From Micromonospora sp. PLK6-60 (GTDB lineage Bacteria > Actinomycetota > Actinomycetes > Mycobacteriales > Micromonosporaceae): 64,000 bases of DNA. The stretch spans positions 1 to 64,000 of the forward strand of contig NZ_JAIOAA010000002.1 in the NCBI RefSeq assembly GCF_019890675.1, given 5' to 3'. This document shows, piece after piece, positions 21,088 to 30,677 of this stretch. The translations under genes were made by a program, and so were the position numbers. Numbering within the stretch: the first letter of the stretch is position 1; the number at the start of each line of letters is the position of its first letter. The notes under the pieces were generated by a model, which saw only the letters and a list, made by a program, of their open reading frames with translations, was not told the DNA's origin and did no database searches.

Positions 21088-21667
21088 CCGCCTCCCGCGC
21101 CCCACGTCCACCGCTCCCACCCGCTGCCTGACGTCGCGCCGCCCTTCGGGGGGCGTCCGTCCGGGCCGCCCCCGGCCGTCTCGGGTGGCCGGCCGTCCCG
21201 CGTCGCCCGCCGTCCCCCGTGGCCCGCCGTCTGCACGGCCAGCCGTGACATTGCGTAGCCGTCACGGAAGGTGGTCGGCTTGGCCGGTTGCATACCCCCG
21301 CGCCGAGACTTTGCTCTGCTGCCCCCACCGCAACACTGGCTTTGACCAGGGGTGAGGCGAGCTGGCCCGGCACGTGCCCGGCTGCGGCCAGTAACTGTTG
21401 CCTCCGCGGAAGCAGAGCAAAGGCGACCGAAGGGGTGGGTTGCAGGCCCGGGTCGAGGCCGCAAATGGCGGCGGAGGGTGATGCGCGCGGGGTTGGGGCG
21501 ATGCTGCGGGGGCCGAGGGCGAGGCGACTCAGCACGCCGCGGTCGAGCTTGGCGGCGTGCCGGTCAGGGCGCCGCGGTCGGGCTCGGCGGTGTGCCGGTC
21601 ACCGCGCCGCAGTCGAACTCGGCGGCGTGCCGGTCAGGGCACCGCGGTCGGGTAGGCGTCGTGTCGG
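21088..21667. other. 580-nt intergenic region, structured and repetitive
   Basis: No convincing gene is present; open frames here lack start signals and family matches. The first 150 nt are GC-rich with repeated GGCCGTCCCGC-like words. An inverted repeat CCGTGAC/GTCACGG lies near 21241-21267. A 114-nt long-range stem (21309-21422) and a 35-bp tandem repeat (21530-21705) follow and are listed separately. Confidence 0.7.
21309..21422. other. Long-range stem structure, candidate structured RNA or palindromic element
   Basis: CTTTGCTCTGCT (21309-21320) is exactly complementary to AGCAGAGCAAAG (21411-21422). Inside it, GCAAC (21330-21334) pairs with GTTGC (21397-21401), and CTGGC (21336-21340) with GCCAG (21387-21391). 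The nested pairing gives a hairpin-like fold over 114 nt. The sequence is richer in A and T than its surroundings. Whether it is an RNA or a mobile-repeat remnant cannot be told here. Confidence 0.5.
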
Positions 21668-21705
21668 TCAGCGTGTCGCGGTCGGGCTCGGCGGCGTGCC
21701 GCTCG
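21530..21705. repeat. 35-bp tandem repeat, about five imperfect units
   Basis: The word CCGCGGTCG (or CCGCAGTCG, TCGCGGTCG) recurs at 21537, 21572, 21607, 21642 and 21676, each followed by CGGCGTGCCGGTCAG-like sequence. The period is 35 nt, then 34. The last unit overlaps the C-terminal codons of the minus-strand metallophosphoesterase (GTPPSPTATR). Since 35 is not a multiple of 3, the array is not coding. Confidence 0.8.
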
Positions 21706-23317
21706 GTGCCGTGCCGCTCGGGACCGGCGACTCGGTGCCGCCCCGGGTCGGCGTCGCGGTCACCGGCACCGTGTCGCCCTCGGCCGGGTTCTTGATGACG
21801 TGCCGCTCCAGGTTGACCTGGGCCTGCCCGGTGCCGCCGACGGTGATGTCGTCGTATGCCTGGAGCTGCTTCTCCTGGTCGAAGTAGAGCACCGTCATCG
21901 ACAGCGGGGTGGGCTTCTCGCCCTCCAGGCCGCGCAGCCCGGCCCCGCCGGTGGAGCCCTCCACCATCAGCGTGGTGGGTGGCTTTCCGGGCACCTCCGG
22001 CAGCTTCGACACCTGCCGGGCGTGGGTGTGCCCGGCGAGCACCAGCGGGCAGACGCCGGAGAGCGGGCCGGCCGACGCCGGGTCGTGCACCAGCGCGATG
22101 TTCACCGGGCGCGGGGACCTGGCGATGGTCGTGGCGAGCTGTTCGCCCGTGGAGATCACCTGGTTCGCCACCTGCGGGGTGAGGTCGCTGCCGGCCGGTG
22201 AGGTGTTCTTGTCCGGGGTGAACCGGGGGTCGCCGATGCCGGCGATGGTCAGCCCGTCGACGGTGACGGTCGAGTTGTTCAGCACGATCGCGTTGGGCTG
22301 CTGGGCCACCGCGGCGGCCGTGCGGGGCGAGTCGTGGTTGCCCCGGATGTAGACGTACGGCTTCTTGAGCACGCCGATGGAGTTGACGAACGACGCCTCC
22401 GGCTCGCTGCCCCAGTCGGTGATGTCCCCGGTGTCGATCACCACGTTGATGCCGAACTGGTCGACCACGGTGCGGATCAGCTGCCAGCCGGTCGGGTTCA
22501 GGTGCATGTCCGACACGTGCAGCACCCGGGTGGTGCCCGGCGCGGGCTGATAGACCGGCAGCGCCGAGACGGTGGTGTAGAGCTTGCTGACGTTGCCCAC
22601 CAGACGCTGGAGCTGCTCGGCGTACTTCGTGTAGTCGTTGGCGATCCGCCGGGCGTCACCGACGATCGCCGGCGCGTTCACCAGCAGCCCTTCGTAGCGG
22701 GGCTCCTCGATGGCCTGCGGTCGCATGGTGCCGGCGGCCAACCCCAGGCTGCCGCCGGTGATCACCAGGGCCAGCCCGCCGGCCCAGGCCGTGCGCCGGG
22801 TGTCGCGGAAGGCCAACGCCGCCAGCAGCAGGGTGGCCAGCACCGCGCAGGCCAGCGTACGCAGGCCCAGGCGCAGCACCCCGGCCCGGACGTCCTCGAC
22901 GGCCGACTGGCTGGCCCGGCTGATGCTCGCCGGGTCGTCGATCAACGCCTCGGTGCGGCCCTGGTCCAGCGCGCCCAACTGCACCGTCAGGTGGGTCGGC
23001 CCGTCGTGGCTGTCGAGAATCAGCGCGCCCAGCGGGGGGATGTCGACGGTGGTGCTGCCGGCCAGCGCGGGGCGCAGGCTGAGTTCGGCCCGGAACGGCC
23101 CGATGTCGGTGAAGACATGCCCACCGACGTACGTGCCGGCGGCCACCCCGCCCAGGGTGACCGCGAGGATGGCCAGCGCCAGCCCGAGCCGGCGCCACCG
23201 GTGGTCGCGCCTCGGCCGCCCGGGTCGCCGGACCCGGCTGATCCAGCGCCGGGTGCGCCCGGCCGCCGGGGTGCGCTCGCCCCCGGTCTCGCGCCGCTCG
23301 TTTTCCTGACCGTCCAT
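21668..23317 (-). CDS. Membrane-anchored metallophosphoesterase
   Basis: A 549-residue calcineurin-like phosphoesterase. A basic N-terminus precedes a membrane helix (LGLALAILAVTLGGVAAGTYV). After an extracellular beta region come two more helices (about residues 150-205). The catalytic domain shows all metal motifs: HVSDMHLNP, DTGDITD, YIRGNHDS and LAGHTHA. It is probably an outward-facing enzyme; the substrate is unknown. The C-terminus is a Thr/Pro-rich tail whose last codons belong to a DNA tandem repeat. ATG 23317 lacks a strong ribosome site. The PQQ-dehydrogenase gene lies 58 nt upstream on the same strand. Confidence 0.9.
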   Translation of the reverse strand: MDGQENERRETGGERTPAAGRTRRWISRVRRPGRPRRDHRWRRLGLALAILAVTLGGVAAGTYVGGHVFTDIGPFRAELSLRPALAGSTTVDIPPLGALILDSHDGPTHLTVQLGALDQGRTEALIDDPASISRASQSAVEDVRAGVLRLGLRTLACAVLATLLLAALAFRDTRRTAWAGGLALVITGGSLGLAAGTMRPQAIEEPRYEGLLVNAPAIVGDARRIANDYTKYAEQLQRLVGNVSKLYTTVSALPVYQPAPGTTRVLHVSDMHLNPTGWQLIRTVVDQFGINVVIDTGDITDWGSEPEASFVNSIGVLKKPYVYIRGNHDSPRTAAAVAQQPNAIVLNNSTVTVDGLTIAGIGDPRFTPDKNTSPAGSDLTPQVANQVISTGEQLATTIARSPRPVNIALVHDPASAGPLSGVCPLVLAGHTHARQVSKLPEVPGKPPTTLMVEGSTGGAGLRGLEGEKPTPLSMTVLYFDQEKQLQAYDDITVGGTGQAQVNLERHVIKNPAEGDTVPVTATPTRGGTESPVPSGTAPSGTPPSPTATR

Positions 23318-23375
23318 GCTGAGATTCTGACCTGCCCGATAGCGGATCTTGGCAAACCCGAAGGAAGCCGACCGT

Positions 23376-24545
23376 TCAGCTGCGCCCGGCCCCGCCCTCG
23401 CCGAACACCAGGCGCAGGATCCGGTCGTCCTCCGGGACCGGGTCGCCCCGCCCGTCGTGGTTGGAGGTGCTGACCCAGATCGAGCCGTCCGGCGCGGCCG
23501 CCGCCGCCCGGAGCCGGCCGTACCGGTCGGTGAGCAGCTCGCGGGGCTGGCCGAGCACCCCGCCGGCGTCGGTCAGCTCGACCAGCCAGAGCCGCTTGCC
23601 GCGCAGGCAGGAGGTGACCAGCAGGCGCTGGGTGGCGGCCAGCCCGGAGCAGGATGCCTCCGAGGTGCGCCACTGCACGATCGGTTCGCGGTACCGCTTG
23701 TCCCCGCCCCGCCCCTCGACCACCGGCCAGCCGTAGTTGCCGCCCTTGACGATCTGGTTGATCTCGTCCCAGGTGTTCTGGCCGAACTCCACCGCGTACA
23801 TCCGCTCGCCGCCGTCCCAGGCGAAGCCCTGCACGTTGCGGTGACCCAGCGACCAGACGGGCGAGTCGGGGAACGGATTGCCGGGGGCCGGCCGGCCCTG
23901 GGGGGTGATCCGCAGGATCTTGCCGGCCAGGCTCTTGCGGTCCTGGGCGGCGTCCCGCTCACCCGCGTCACCGGTGCTGGCGTAGAGGAAACCGTCCGGG
24001 CCGAAGCCGAGGCCGCCGCCGTTGTGGTTGCCGGCCTTGGGAATGCCGGTCAGCACCGGGACCGGCTTGCCGCCGAGGGTGAACCGCACGATCCGGTTGT
24101 CGGTGTCACCGGTGAAGTAGGCGAAGACGGTGCGGTCCTGCGCGTACGCCGGGGAGACCGCGATGCCGAGCAGCCCGCCCTCCCCGGCCGCGGCCACCTC
24201 GGTCAGGGTCTGCACCACCGTGACGTTCAGCCCCTGCGGCCCGGACTCCGGCCCGACCTGGAGGATCCGCCCGCTGTCCCGCTCGGTGACCAGCGCGCCG
24301 CCGTCCGGCAGGAACGCGATCGCCCACGGCACCCGCAGCCCCTTGGCCAGCACGGTGGTCACCACCTCCTGCCCGACGCCCTGCCCGGGCGTGGCGGACG
24401 GGGTGGGGAAGCTGGGCGGCTCACCGGCCGGGTCCGGCGGCGGGTCGCCGAAGCTGCATCCGGCGGTGGCCAGCAGCAGCGTCGCGCAGGATGCGGCGAG
24501 CGCCGCGCGGAGGCGGCCGGGAAGGGGGTACGGACGGGCCCTCAT
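23376..24545 (-). CDS. PQQ-dependent sugar dehydrogenase lipoprotein
   Basis: The 389-residue protein has a signal peptide ending in a lipobox (LLLATAGC, cysteine near residue 30), so it should be lipid-anchored outside the membrane. The rest is a soluble aldose/glucose-sorbosone dehydrogenase beta-propeller: [45 protein letters not shown] and [14 protein letters not shown]. Such enzymes oxidise sugars with PQQ; no PQQ synthesis genes are visible. It begins 10 nt after the GAF-PP2C gene and could share its transcript. Confidence 0.9.
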   Translation of the reverse strand: MRARPYPLPGRLRAALAASCATLLLATAGCSFGDPPPDPAGEPPSFPTPSATPGQGVGQEVVTTVLAKGLRVPWAIAFLPDGGALVTERDSGRILQVGPESGPQGLNVTVVQTLTEVAAAGEGGLLGIAVSPAYAQDRTVFAYFTGDTDNRIVRFTLGGKPVPVLTGIPKAGNHNGGGLGFGPDGFLYASTGDAGERDAAQDRKSLAGKILRITPQGRPAPGNPFPDSPVWSLGHRNVQGFAWDGGERMYAVEFGQNTWDEINQIVKGGNYGWPVVEGRGGDKRYREPIVQWRTSEASCSGLAATQRLLVTSCLRGKRLWLVELTDAGGVLGQPRELLTDRYGRLRAAAAAPDGSIWVSTSNHDGRGDPVPEDDRILRLVFGEGGAGRS

Positions 24546-24555
24546 CCCGCCCAGC

Positions 24556-26406
24556 CTAGCCCGCCGCCGGACGGCGGGCGGGATCAGCGGGCCGGATGGC
24601 GAGCAGCGCGAGGTCGTCCTCCAGACGGTCCACGGCGGTGACCAGCCGGTCGCAGAGTTCGGCCACCGGGAGCCGGTCCCCGCCGGCGAGCCGTCCGACC
24701 AGCTCGTCGAGGCCCTCGTCCAGCGACCGGTCCCGCCGCTCGACCAGCCCGTCGGTGTAGAGCAGCAGCGTGTCGCCGGGCGCCAGGGCGGCCTGCCGTA
24801 CGGTCCGCCGGGTCGGGCGGGCCAGGCCGAGCAGCGTCTCCCGCTGCCCGGACAGCACCTCCACCCCGCCCCCGGCCCGCACCAGCATCGGCGGCGGGTG
24901 GCCGGCGTTGCACCAGGTGACCGAGAGGCCCCCGGTCGCGTCGCGCCGCAGCCGGGCCAGCACGGCGGTGGCGACGGTCGGGATCCGCAGCCCGCGGATC
25001 ATCTCGTCCAGCCGGGTCATCTGCTCGGCCACCGAGTCGTTGCGGCCGAAGGCGTTGCCCCGGACCAGGTTGCGCAGCTGGCCCATGGTCGCCGCCGCCT
25101 CGATGTCGTGCCCGGCGACGTCGCCGATCGCGGCGATCACGTCGCCGTCGGGCTGGACGAACGCGTCGTACCAGTCCCCGCCGACCTCGACCCGGTCCGC
25201 CACCGGCAGGTACCGGGCGATCACCTGCACCCCGGACGGCTGCGGCAGCTCGGGCAGCATGCTGTGCTGGAGCACCTCGGCGACGTGCCGCTGCTCGCCG
25301 TACATCCAGCTGTTGCCCACGGCCTGGCCGGCCCGGCGGCCGATGTCCTGCGCGGTGTAGAGGTCACGCTCGTCGAACGGCCGCCGGCCCGGCCCGTTGA
25401 CCAGGGTGATGCAGCCGAGCACGGCGCCGAGACCGGGTGCGGTGATCGGCACGCTCAGGTGCGAGGCGAAGCCGAGCCGGTCGGCCAGGGCGGGCAGCTC
25501 CGGCGCGCTGCTGCCCCGCGCCACGTCGGCGACCGTGCCGGCGCTGACCAGCACCGGCTTCCCGCTGCGCAGCACCGAGCGGGTGATCGAGCTGGGCGTC
25601 AGGCCGGTGGTCATCAGCGCGGCGAAGCGGTCGGCCTCGTCGGCCCGGGTCTCGTCCCGGTGCACCGCCGAGACGGTACGCGGGTCGCCGTTGCGGTCGG
25701 CCAGCGTCACCAGGCACCAGTCGGCCAGCAGCGGCACCATCGCGTGGCTCAACCGGTGGATCGAGGTGGCCGCGTCGAGGGTGCCGGTGATGGTCTCGCT
25801 CATCCCGGCCAGCATGGTGAGCCGCTCGTGGGCCTCCTCGGCCCGCCGCCGGGCGTCCTCCGCGCTCTCCAGGGCGATCCGCAGCCGCAGCTCGGAGGAG
25901 CAGGCCGCGGCGAGGTCCGACAGGGTGCGCAGCTGGTCGGCTGTCCAGGCCCGTGGCTTGCTGTCGATCGCGCAGAGCGAGCCGAGCACCCGACCGTCGA
26001 GGTCGGTCAGCGGCATCCCGGCGTACGCCACCACACCCAGGTCGTTGATGGCGAGGTTGTCACGGACCCGGGGGTAGAGCCGGGCGTCCGGCAGCACCAG
26101 CGGGATCCGGATGTCGACCACGTGCTGGCAGAACGAGTGGGTAAGCGGGGTCTGCCGCTGCTCGGCCCAGGGCTCGGGCAGGCCGACCGCGCCGGGAAAG
26201 AACTGCCGGTCGGCGTCGACCAGGGAGACCAACGCCACCGGTACGTCGAGCAGCGCGCCGACCAGCCGGGCGAACCGGTCGAAGGCTTCGTCGGGGCGGT
26301 TGTCCAGGCCGGTCTCGGTGAGGGCGCGCAGCCGGTCCGGGTCGGCCAGCACCGCGTCCGGGGCCCGGGGCGGTCCGGCCCGGCGGGCGGGGGAGGCGTC
26401 GGTCAT
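24556..26406 (-). CDS. GAF-GAF-PP2C (SpoIIE-type) serine phosphatase
   Basis: This 616-residue signalling protein has a GAF domain (about residues 30-180, with [17 protein letters not shown] and SFCQHVV), a short coiled segment rich in Glu, Ala and Arg, and a second GAF domain (about 205-355). A PP2C-type phosphatase domain follows ([39 protein letters not shown]). Such proteins usually dephosphorylate anti-anti-sigma factors in partner-switching stress pathways. No anti-sigma kinase gene adjoins it. ATG 26406 has the strong site GAAGGAGG. Confidence 0.93.
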   Translation of the reverse strand: MTDASPARRAGPPRAPDAVLADPDRLRALTETGLDNRPDEAFDRFARLVGALLDVPVALVSLVDADRQFFPGAVGLPEPWAEQRQTPLTHSFCQHVVDIRIPLVLPDARLYPRVRDNLAINDLGVVAYAGMPLTDLDGRVLGSLCAIDSKPRAWTADQLRTLSDLAAACSSELRLRIALESAEDARRRAEEAHERLTMLAGMSETITGTLDAATSIHRLSHAMVPLLADWCLVTLADRNGDPRTVSAVHRDETRADEADRFAALMTTGLTPSSITRSVLRSGKPVLVSAGTVADVARGSSAPELPALADRLGFASHLSVPITAPGLGAVLGCITLVNGPGRRPFDERDLYTAQDIGRRAGQAVGNSWMYGEQRHVAEVLQHSMLPELPQPSGVQVIARYLPVADRVEVGGDWYDAFVQPDGDVIAAIGDVAGHDIEAAATMGQLRNLVRGNAFGRNDSVAEQMTRLDEMIRGLRIPTVATAVLARLRRDATGGLSVTWCNAGHPPPMLVRAGGGVEVLSGQRETLLGLARPTRRTVRQAALAPGDTLLLYTDGLVERRDRSLDEGLDELVGRLAGGDRLPVAELCDRLVTAVDRLEDDLALLAIRPADPARRPAAG

Positions 26407-26517
26407 GGGCCTCCTTCTCGGCCGCGGCGTCGGACGGTGTTCCGATCCTCCGTTATACCCGCTCGACGTCGGCGCCTCGCGGGCCGTGCTGCGGCGGGAC
26501 CGCTATCGTCGGCTGAC

Positions 26518-27444
26518 GTGAAGGTGTGGATCCCCCATGAGGTCGGTCGTGAGCTGCTCGGCGAGCTGCCCCCGGGTGTCACGGTGGAGGTGGCGGCCGA
26601 CCTGGACCGGCCGCCGTCGGACCCGGCGGGCGTGCGGTTCTGGGTGCCGCCGTTCCTGTCCGCCGGCGACGTGACCGGCCAGTTGCGCCGGCTGCCCGAC
26701 CTGCGGGTGGTGCAGTTGCTCACGGCGGGCGCGGACGTGTTCGCCGGCCGGGTCGGGCCCGGGGTGACCCTCTGCGACGGCCGGGGCGTGCACGACTCGT
26801 CCACCGCCGAGTGGGTGGTCACCGCGATCCTGTCCCAGCTGCGCGGCTTCCCCGCGCTGGCCCGGGCGCAGGCCCGCCGGGAGTGGGCGTACGCCGAGGT
26901 CGCCCCGACCGACGAGCTGGCCGGCAAGCGGGTGCTGATCGTCGGCGCCGGGTCGATCGGCCGGGCGGTCCGCGACCGGCTGGCGCCGTTCGAGGTCGAG
27001 TTCACCCTGGTCGCCCGGACCGCCCGCCCCGAACAGAGGGTGTATCCGGTCGACGAGCTGCCGCGGCTGCTGCCGGCGGCGGACGTCGTGGTGGTGCTGG
27101 TGCCGCTGACCGACCGGACCCGGGGGCTGATCGACGAGACGTTCCTCGCCGCCATGCGGGACGGCGCGTTGCTGGTCAACGCCGCCCGTGGCCCGGTGGC
27201 CCGGACGTCGGCGCTGGTCGCCGAGCTGTCCACCGGGCGGCTGCGGGCCGCCCTGGACGTCACCGACCCGGAGCCGCTACCGGCCGACCATCCCCTGTGG
27301 GAGCTGCCGAACGTGCTGCTCACCCCGCACGTGGCCGGCTCGGTGCGGGGGCTGCTGCCGCGGGCGTACCGGCTGGTGGGCGCGCAGCTGGGCCGGTTCG
27401 TCGCCGGTGCGCCGTTGGCCAACGTGGTCGCCGACGGCTACTGA
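26518..27444 (+). CDS. D-isomer-specific 2-hydroxyacid dehydrogenase
   Basis: The 308-residue NAD-dependent enzyme has the Rossmann motif VLIVGAGSIGRAVRDRL and the catalytic set Arg (NAARGPVA), Glu (DPEPLP) and His (LTPHVAG). It is shorter than SerA and lacks an ACT domain. The substrate (glyoxylate, hydroxypyruvate or a larger 2-oxo acid) cannot be told. GTG 26518 is the only sensible start. The long open frame upstream of it is antisense to the phosphatase gene. Its stop overlaps the convergent PH-domain gene by 7 nt. Confidence 0.9.
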   Translation: MKVWIPHEVGRELLGELPPGVTVEVAADLDRPPSDPAGVRFWVPPFLSAGDVTGQLRRLPDLRVVQLLTAGADVFAGRVGPGVTLCDGRGVHDSSTAEWVVTAILSQLRGFPALARAQARREWAYAEVAPTDELAGKRVLIVGAGSIGRAVRDRLAPFEVEFTLVARTARPEQRVYPVDELPRLLPAADVVVVLVPLTDRTRGLIDETFLAAMRDGALLVNAARGPVARTSALVAELSTGRLRAALDVTDPEPLPADHPLWELPNVLLTPHVAGSVRGLLPRAYRLVGAQLGRFVAGAPLANVVADGY

Positions 27445-27833
27445 CCGGGTCCGGCGTCGACGTCGGCGTCGGGGAGGCGCTGGCCGGTGGCCGACACGAG
27501 GCGGGGCAGGTCGTCGCGGCGTACCGCCGGCAGCACGAACTCCCCGCCGTCGGCGAGCCGCACGACGGCCCGGCCCCGGGCGTCGGCGGTCAGCTCGCGG
27601 ACCCGGTCCCAGGGGATGCGGCGCTGCCCGGTGAGCGCCCGCAGCCGCAGCTCCGCGCGGTCGGCGTCGGTGCCCGCCCGGGCCGCCCAGAACGCGACGG
27701 CCAGTGGCACGAGCAGCACGGGCAGCAGGTACCACCGGGCGGTGGCCAGCGGCAGCGCGCCGACGAAGGCGACGATCGCGGCGACCAGGATCGCCTGGTT
27801 GTGCCGGAAGCGGAGGGTGTCGGCGCGGCTCAC
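27438..27833 (-). CDS. Small membrane protein with bacterial PH-like domain
   Basis: The 131-residue protein starts SRADTLRFRHNQAILV, then has two close membrane helices (ILVAAIVAFVGALPLA and YLLPVLLVPLAVAFWAA). A PH-like half follows (ADRAELRLRALTGQRRIPWDRVRELTADARGRAVVRLADG, ending in LPAVRRDDL). This layout is common in actinobacterial bPH proteins of unknown role. GTG 27833 is chosen. It overlaps the end of the convergent dehydrogenase gene. Confidence 0.82.
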   Translation of the reverse strand: MSRADTLRFRHNQAILVAAIVAFVGALPLATARWYLLPVLLVPLAVAFWAARAGTDADRAELRLRALTGQRRIPWDRVRELTADARGRAVVRLADGGEFVLPAVRRDDLPRLVSATGQRLPDADVDAGPGQ

Positions 27834-28031
27834 CGTCGAATGATCCCACCCCGGGTGCCGCCCGCCGGCGCCGGGCGGAAGCGGGGGTGACCGGAACCAT
27901 CGGGTGACCTGGATCACCGAATCGGCCTCGTAACCTTCCGGCGCTCGGATCGTTGGCACGGTGAGCGTGCCGGGTCCGCAACCCCGTGCCCGCCTGACCG
28001 CCCCGTGTCCCCCTCCACGAAGGCGACCACC

Positions 28032-30641
28032 GTGCCGTTCGCGTACCCCCGCCGCGAGACCGACCACCGACCGCCGCTGCCGGAGGCGGTCGTGCTGGCG
28101 GTGGCGGCCCTGCTCCTGCTCACCTCGGCGGCCGGGCTGGTCCCGCCGCTGTCCGCCGTCGCGCTCGCCGGCGCGGCGGGCGCCGTGCTGGCCGGCGTAC
28201 GGCTGTCCGGGCTGGTGGCCCGCGGCGGGGCGCCCCCGCCGGCCGGCCGGCTCGCCCGGCGCCGGGCCGTGCGCCGCCGCGTCGTCTGGCTGCTCGACGC
28301 CGCCGTGGCGACGGCCGGCCTGACCACCGCGCTGCCGGCCCTGGTCGCTCCGGCGCACCGGCCGGCGGTCGTCGCCGGTGGGCTGGCGCTGACCGGTCTG
28401 CTGCACGCCGGCGCGCTGATCCTGCTGCCGGCACGCGCCCGGCCGGCCCGGCGGGTCCGGCTGCGGCGGGCGGTGGACGTGCTGAGCCTCGGCGTGAGTC
28501 TGGCCTTCGCCGGCTGGGTCCTGCTGCCGCCCGGCGAGCTGCCGCCCGGGGTGCGCGAGCTGACCGTGGCCGGAGCGGCGCCGCTGGCGGTGCTCGCTGG
28601 CGGCGCGCTGGCCGACCGGCGGCACCGGCCCGGTGCGGCGCTCTGCCGGGCCGGGGCGGCGGCCACCCTGCTCGGCCTCGGCGCTTTGCTGGTGCTGCTG
28701 GTCCTCCGCGCGCCGGACCGGGCGGCCCTGCTCGCCGTGCCGCCGGTGCTGGCCGGTGCGCTGGCCGTCGCGGCCGGCGCCGGGCGGCTCGCCGGTGGCG
28801 ACCCGCCCCGGCCGGCGGCGGGCCGGGGGTGGCCCGTGGTGGCCGCGCCCGCCGCGGTCGCCACCCTGGCCGCCGGCTGGCACGCCTGGGTGGTGGGGGA
28901 GCTGGACCGGCCCGCCGTGCTGCTCGGCCTGACCGTCATCCCGCCGCTGGTGGCCCGGGATCTCCTCGCCGCCACCGACGCCCGGCGGCACGCCGAGCGG
29001 TTGCGCGCCCAGGAGGCCCGCTTCCGGGCGCTGGTCTCCGGCGGGCACGACCTGGTGCTGCTGCTGGACGAGACGTTGCGGGTGCGCTGGCAGTCCCCGG
29101 CCGCGGCCCGGTTGTTCGGGCTCACCGACGCGGACGTGCTGGACCGCCCGGTGACCGACCTGCTGCATCCGGCGGACGTCCCGCGCGCGGCCGAGCTGCT
29201 GGCCGGGGTGCTCGCCGGCACCCCGCCGCCGCTGCTGACGGCCCGGCTGCGCGGCGGGGACGGCGGCTGGCGGGAGACCGAGTCCACGGTGACCGACCAG
29301 CGCGGGGTGGCCGAGGTGGGCGCGCTGGTGCTGCACATGCGGGACGTGGGCGAGCGGCGGCGGCTGGAGCGGGCGGTGCACCGGTTCGCCGCGACCGACC
29401 AGCTCACCGGGCTGGCCAACCGGGTGGAGCTGCTGCGGGCGCTGGCCGCCGGCCGGCGCACCGGCGCCCTGCTCGTGGTGGACCTGCACGGCGTCGGCGG
29501 GGTCAACGACACCAGCGGCCGGGCCGCCGGGGACGCGGTGCTGGTCCAGGCCGCCGACCGGCTGCGGTCGGCGGTCGGGCCCGACGGCCTGGTGGCCCGG
29601 CTGGCCGCGAGCGAGTTCGCGGTGGTCACCACCGCCGGCCCGGTGCTGGCGTACGCGCTGGGGACCCGGCTGCTGACCGCGCTGGCCGAGCCGTACCCGC
29701 TGCCCGGTGGCGCCGTCCGGCTGGCCGCCAGCATCGGGCTGGCGGAGCTCGTTGACGCCGGGCCGGAGGACGTGCTGCGCCAGGCGGACCTGGCCCGCCG
29801 CCGCGCCACCCAGCTGGGCCGCAACCGGCTCGAGTGGTACGACGGCTACCTGGAGGAGCAACTGGTCCGCCGGCTGGACCTGGAACGGGAGCTGCCCGGG
29901 GCGGCCACCCGGGGCGAGCTGGATCTGGTCTACCAGCCGGTGCTGGGGCTGGCCGACGGCTGCCCGGTGGGCACCGAGGCGTTGGTGCGCTGGCGCAGCC
30001 CGGCGCTGGGCACCGTGCTCCCCGCCGAGCTGCTGCCGGTCGCCGCGGACCTCGGGCTCGCCGGTGAGCTGGGCCGGTGGGTGCTGGGTCGGGCCTGCCG
30101 GCAGCTCGCCGACTGGGCGGAGGCGGGCTCGCCGCTCTGGATGGCGGTCAACGTGACGCCGGCGGAGCTGGCCGGGGCGGACTTCGTCGAGCGGACCGCG
30201 GCGGTGCTGGCCGAGCACGGGGTGCCCGGCGAGCGGCTGGTGATCGAGGTGGCCGAGCCGCTCTCCGCCGCCGATCCGGCCGCCGTGGTGGCCCGGCTGG
30301 CCGGCCTGCGGTCACTGGGGGTGCGGATCGCGCTTGACGACTTCCGGGCCGAGCACGCCTCACTGGCGCAGCTGCGCCGGCTCCCGATCGACCTGCTCAA
30401 GGTGGACCCGGACGTGGTGGGCGGGGCGGACGACCGGCAGCGCGTGCTGCTCGACGTGGTGGTCAGCCTGGCCGACCGGCTGGGGGCGGCGGTGACGGTC
30501 GAGCGGCTGGAGTCGCCGGCCCAGGTGGAGCGGGCGCGCCGGGCCGGCTGCCGCTACGGGCAGGGCTTCGCGCTGGCCCGGCCGGCCACCGCGGAGCGGG
30601 TCGAGGCGTACCTGGAGGAGTTCCCGTCCACGTCCCGGTGA
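28032..30641 (+). CDS. Membrane PAS-GGDEF-EAL protein with degenerate catalytic motifs
   Basis: The 869-residue protein has about eight to ten membrane helices (residues 10-320), a PAS domain (FRALVSGGHDLVLLLDETLRVRW), a GGDEF domain and an EAL domain. The GGDEF signature reads AASEF (LAASEFAVV), so it should not make cyclic di-GMP. In the EAL part EALVRW is kept, but [10 protein letters not shown] has become DDFRAEHASL and the AEGVE region reads VERLES. Phosphodiesterase activity is therefore doubtful. It may be a c-di-GMP sensor. GTG 28032 has GAAGG 8 nt upstream; GTG 28005 is an alternative. Confidence 0.88.
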   Translation: MPFAYPRRETDHRPPLPEAVVLAVAALLLLTSAAGLVPPLSAVALAGAAGAVLAGVRLSGLVARGGAPPPAGRLARRRAVRRRVVWLLDAAVATAGLTTALPALVAPAHRPAVVAGGLALTGLLHAGALILLPARARPARRVRLRRAVDVLSLGVSLAFAGWVLLPPGELPPGVRELTVAGAAPLAVLAGGALADRRHRPGAALCRAGAAATLLGLGALLVLLVLRAPDRAALLAVPPVLAGALAVAAGAGRLAGGDPPRPAAGRGWPVVAAPAAVATLAAGWHAWVVGELDRPAVLLGLTVIPPLVARDLLAATDARRHAERLRAQEARFRALVSGGHDLVLLLDETLRVRWQSPAAARLFGLTDADVLDRPVTDLLHPADVPRAAELLAGVLAGTPPPLLTARLRGGDGGWRETESTVTDQRGVAEVGALVLHMRDVGERRRLERAVHRFAATDQLTGLANRVELLRALAAGRRTGALLVVDLHGVGGVNDTSGRAAGDAVLVQAADRLRSAVGPDGLVARLAASEFAVVTTAGPVLAYALGTRLLTALAEPYPLPGGAVRLAASIGLAELVDAGPEDVLRQADLARRRATQLGRNRLEWYDGYLEEQLVRRLDLERELPGAATRGELDLVYQPVLGLADGCPVGTEALVRWRSPALGTVLPAELLPVAADLGLAGELGRWVLGRACRQLADWAEAGSPLWMAVNVTPAELAGADFVERTAAVLAEHGVPGERLVIEVAEPLSAADPAAVVARLAGLRSLGVRIALDDFRAEHASLAQLRRLPIDLLKVDPDVVGGADDRQRVLLDVVVSLADRLGAAVTVERLESPAQVERARRAGCRYGQGFALARPATAERVEAYLEEFPSTSR

Positions 30642-30663
30642 AGGCGGCCGGTGGGGCCGGTTG

Positions 30664-30677
30664 CTGAACCGGTTCAG
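30664..30677. promoter_or_regulatory. 14-bp palindrome over the LacI gene stop codon
   Basis: CTGAACCGGTTCAG is a perfect palindrome resembling operators of LacI-family regulators (central CG). It sits in the short gap between the convergent GGDEF-EAL and LacI genes and includes the LacI stop codon. This position is odd for an operator, so it may be chance. Confidence 0.3.

Noticed and set aside
21288..21887. Plus-strand frames of 150-200 codons in the 21-kb intergenic region
   Set aside because: They read through the 35-bp repeat and the antisense of the phosphoesterase gene, giving repetitive Arg/Ala/Gly sequence.
24130..26517. Open plus-strand frame upstream of the hydroxyacid dehydrogenase
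   Set aside because: It is antisense to the PQQ dehydrogenase and PP2C genes and shows no family sequence; the dehydrogenase fold begins at GTG 26518.
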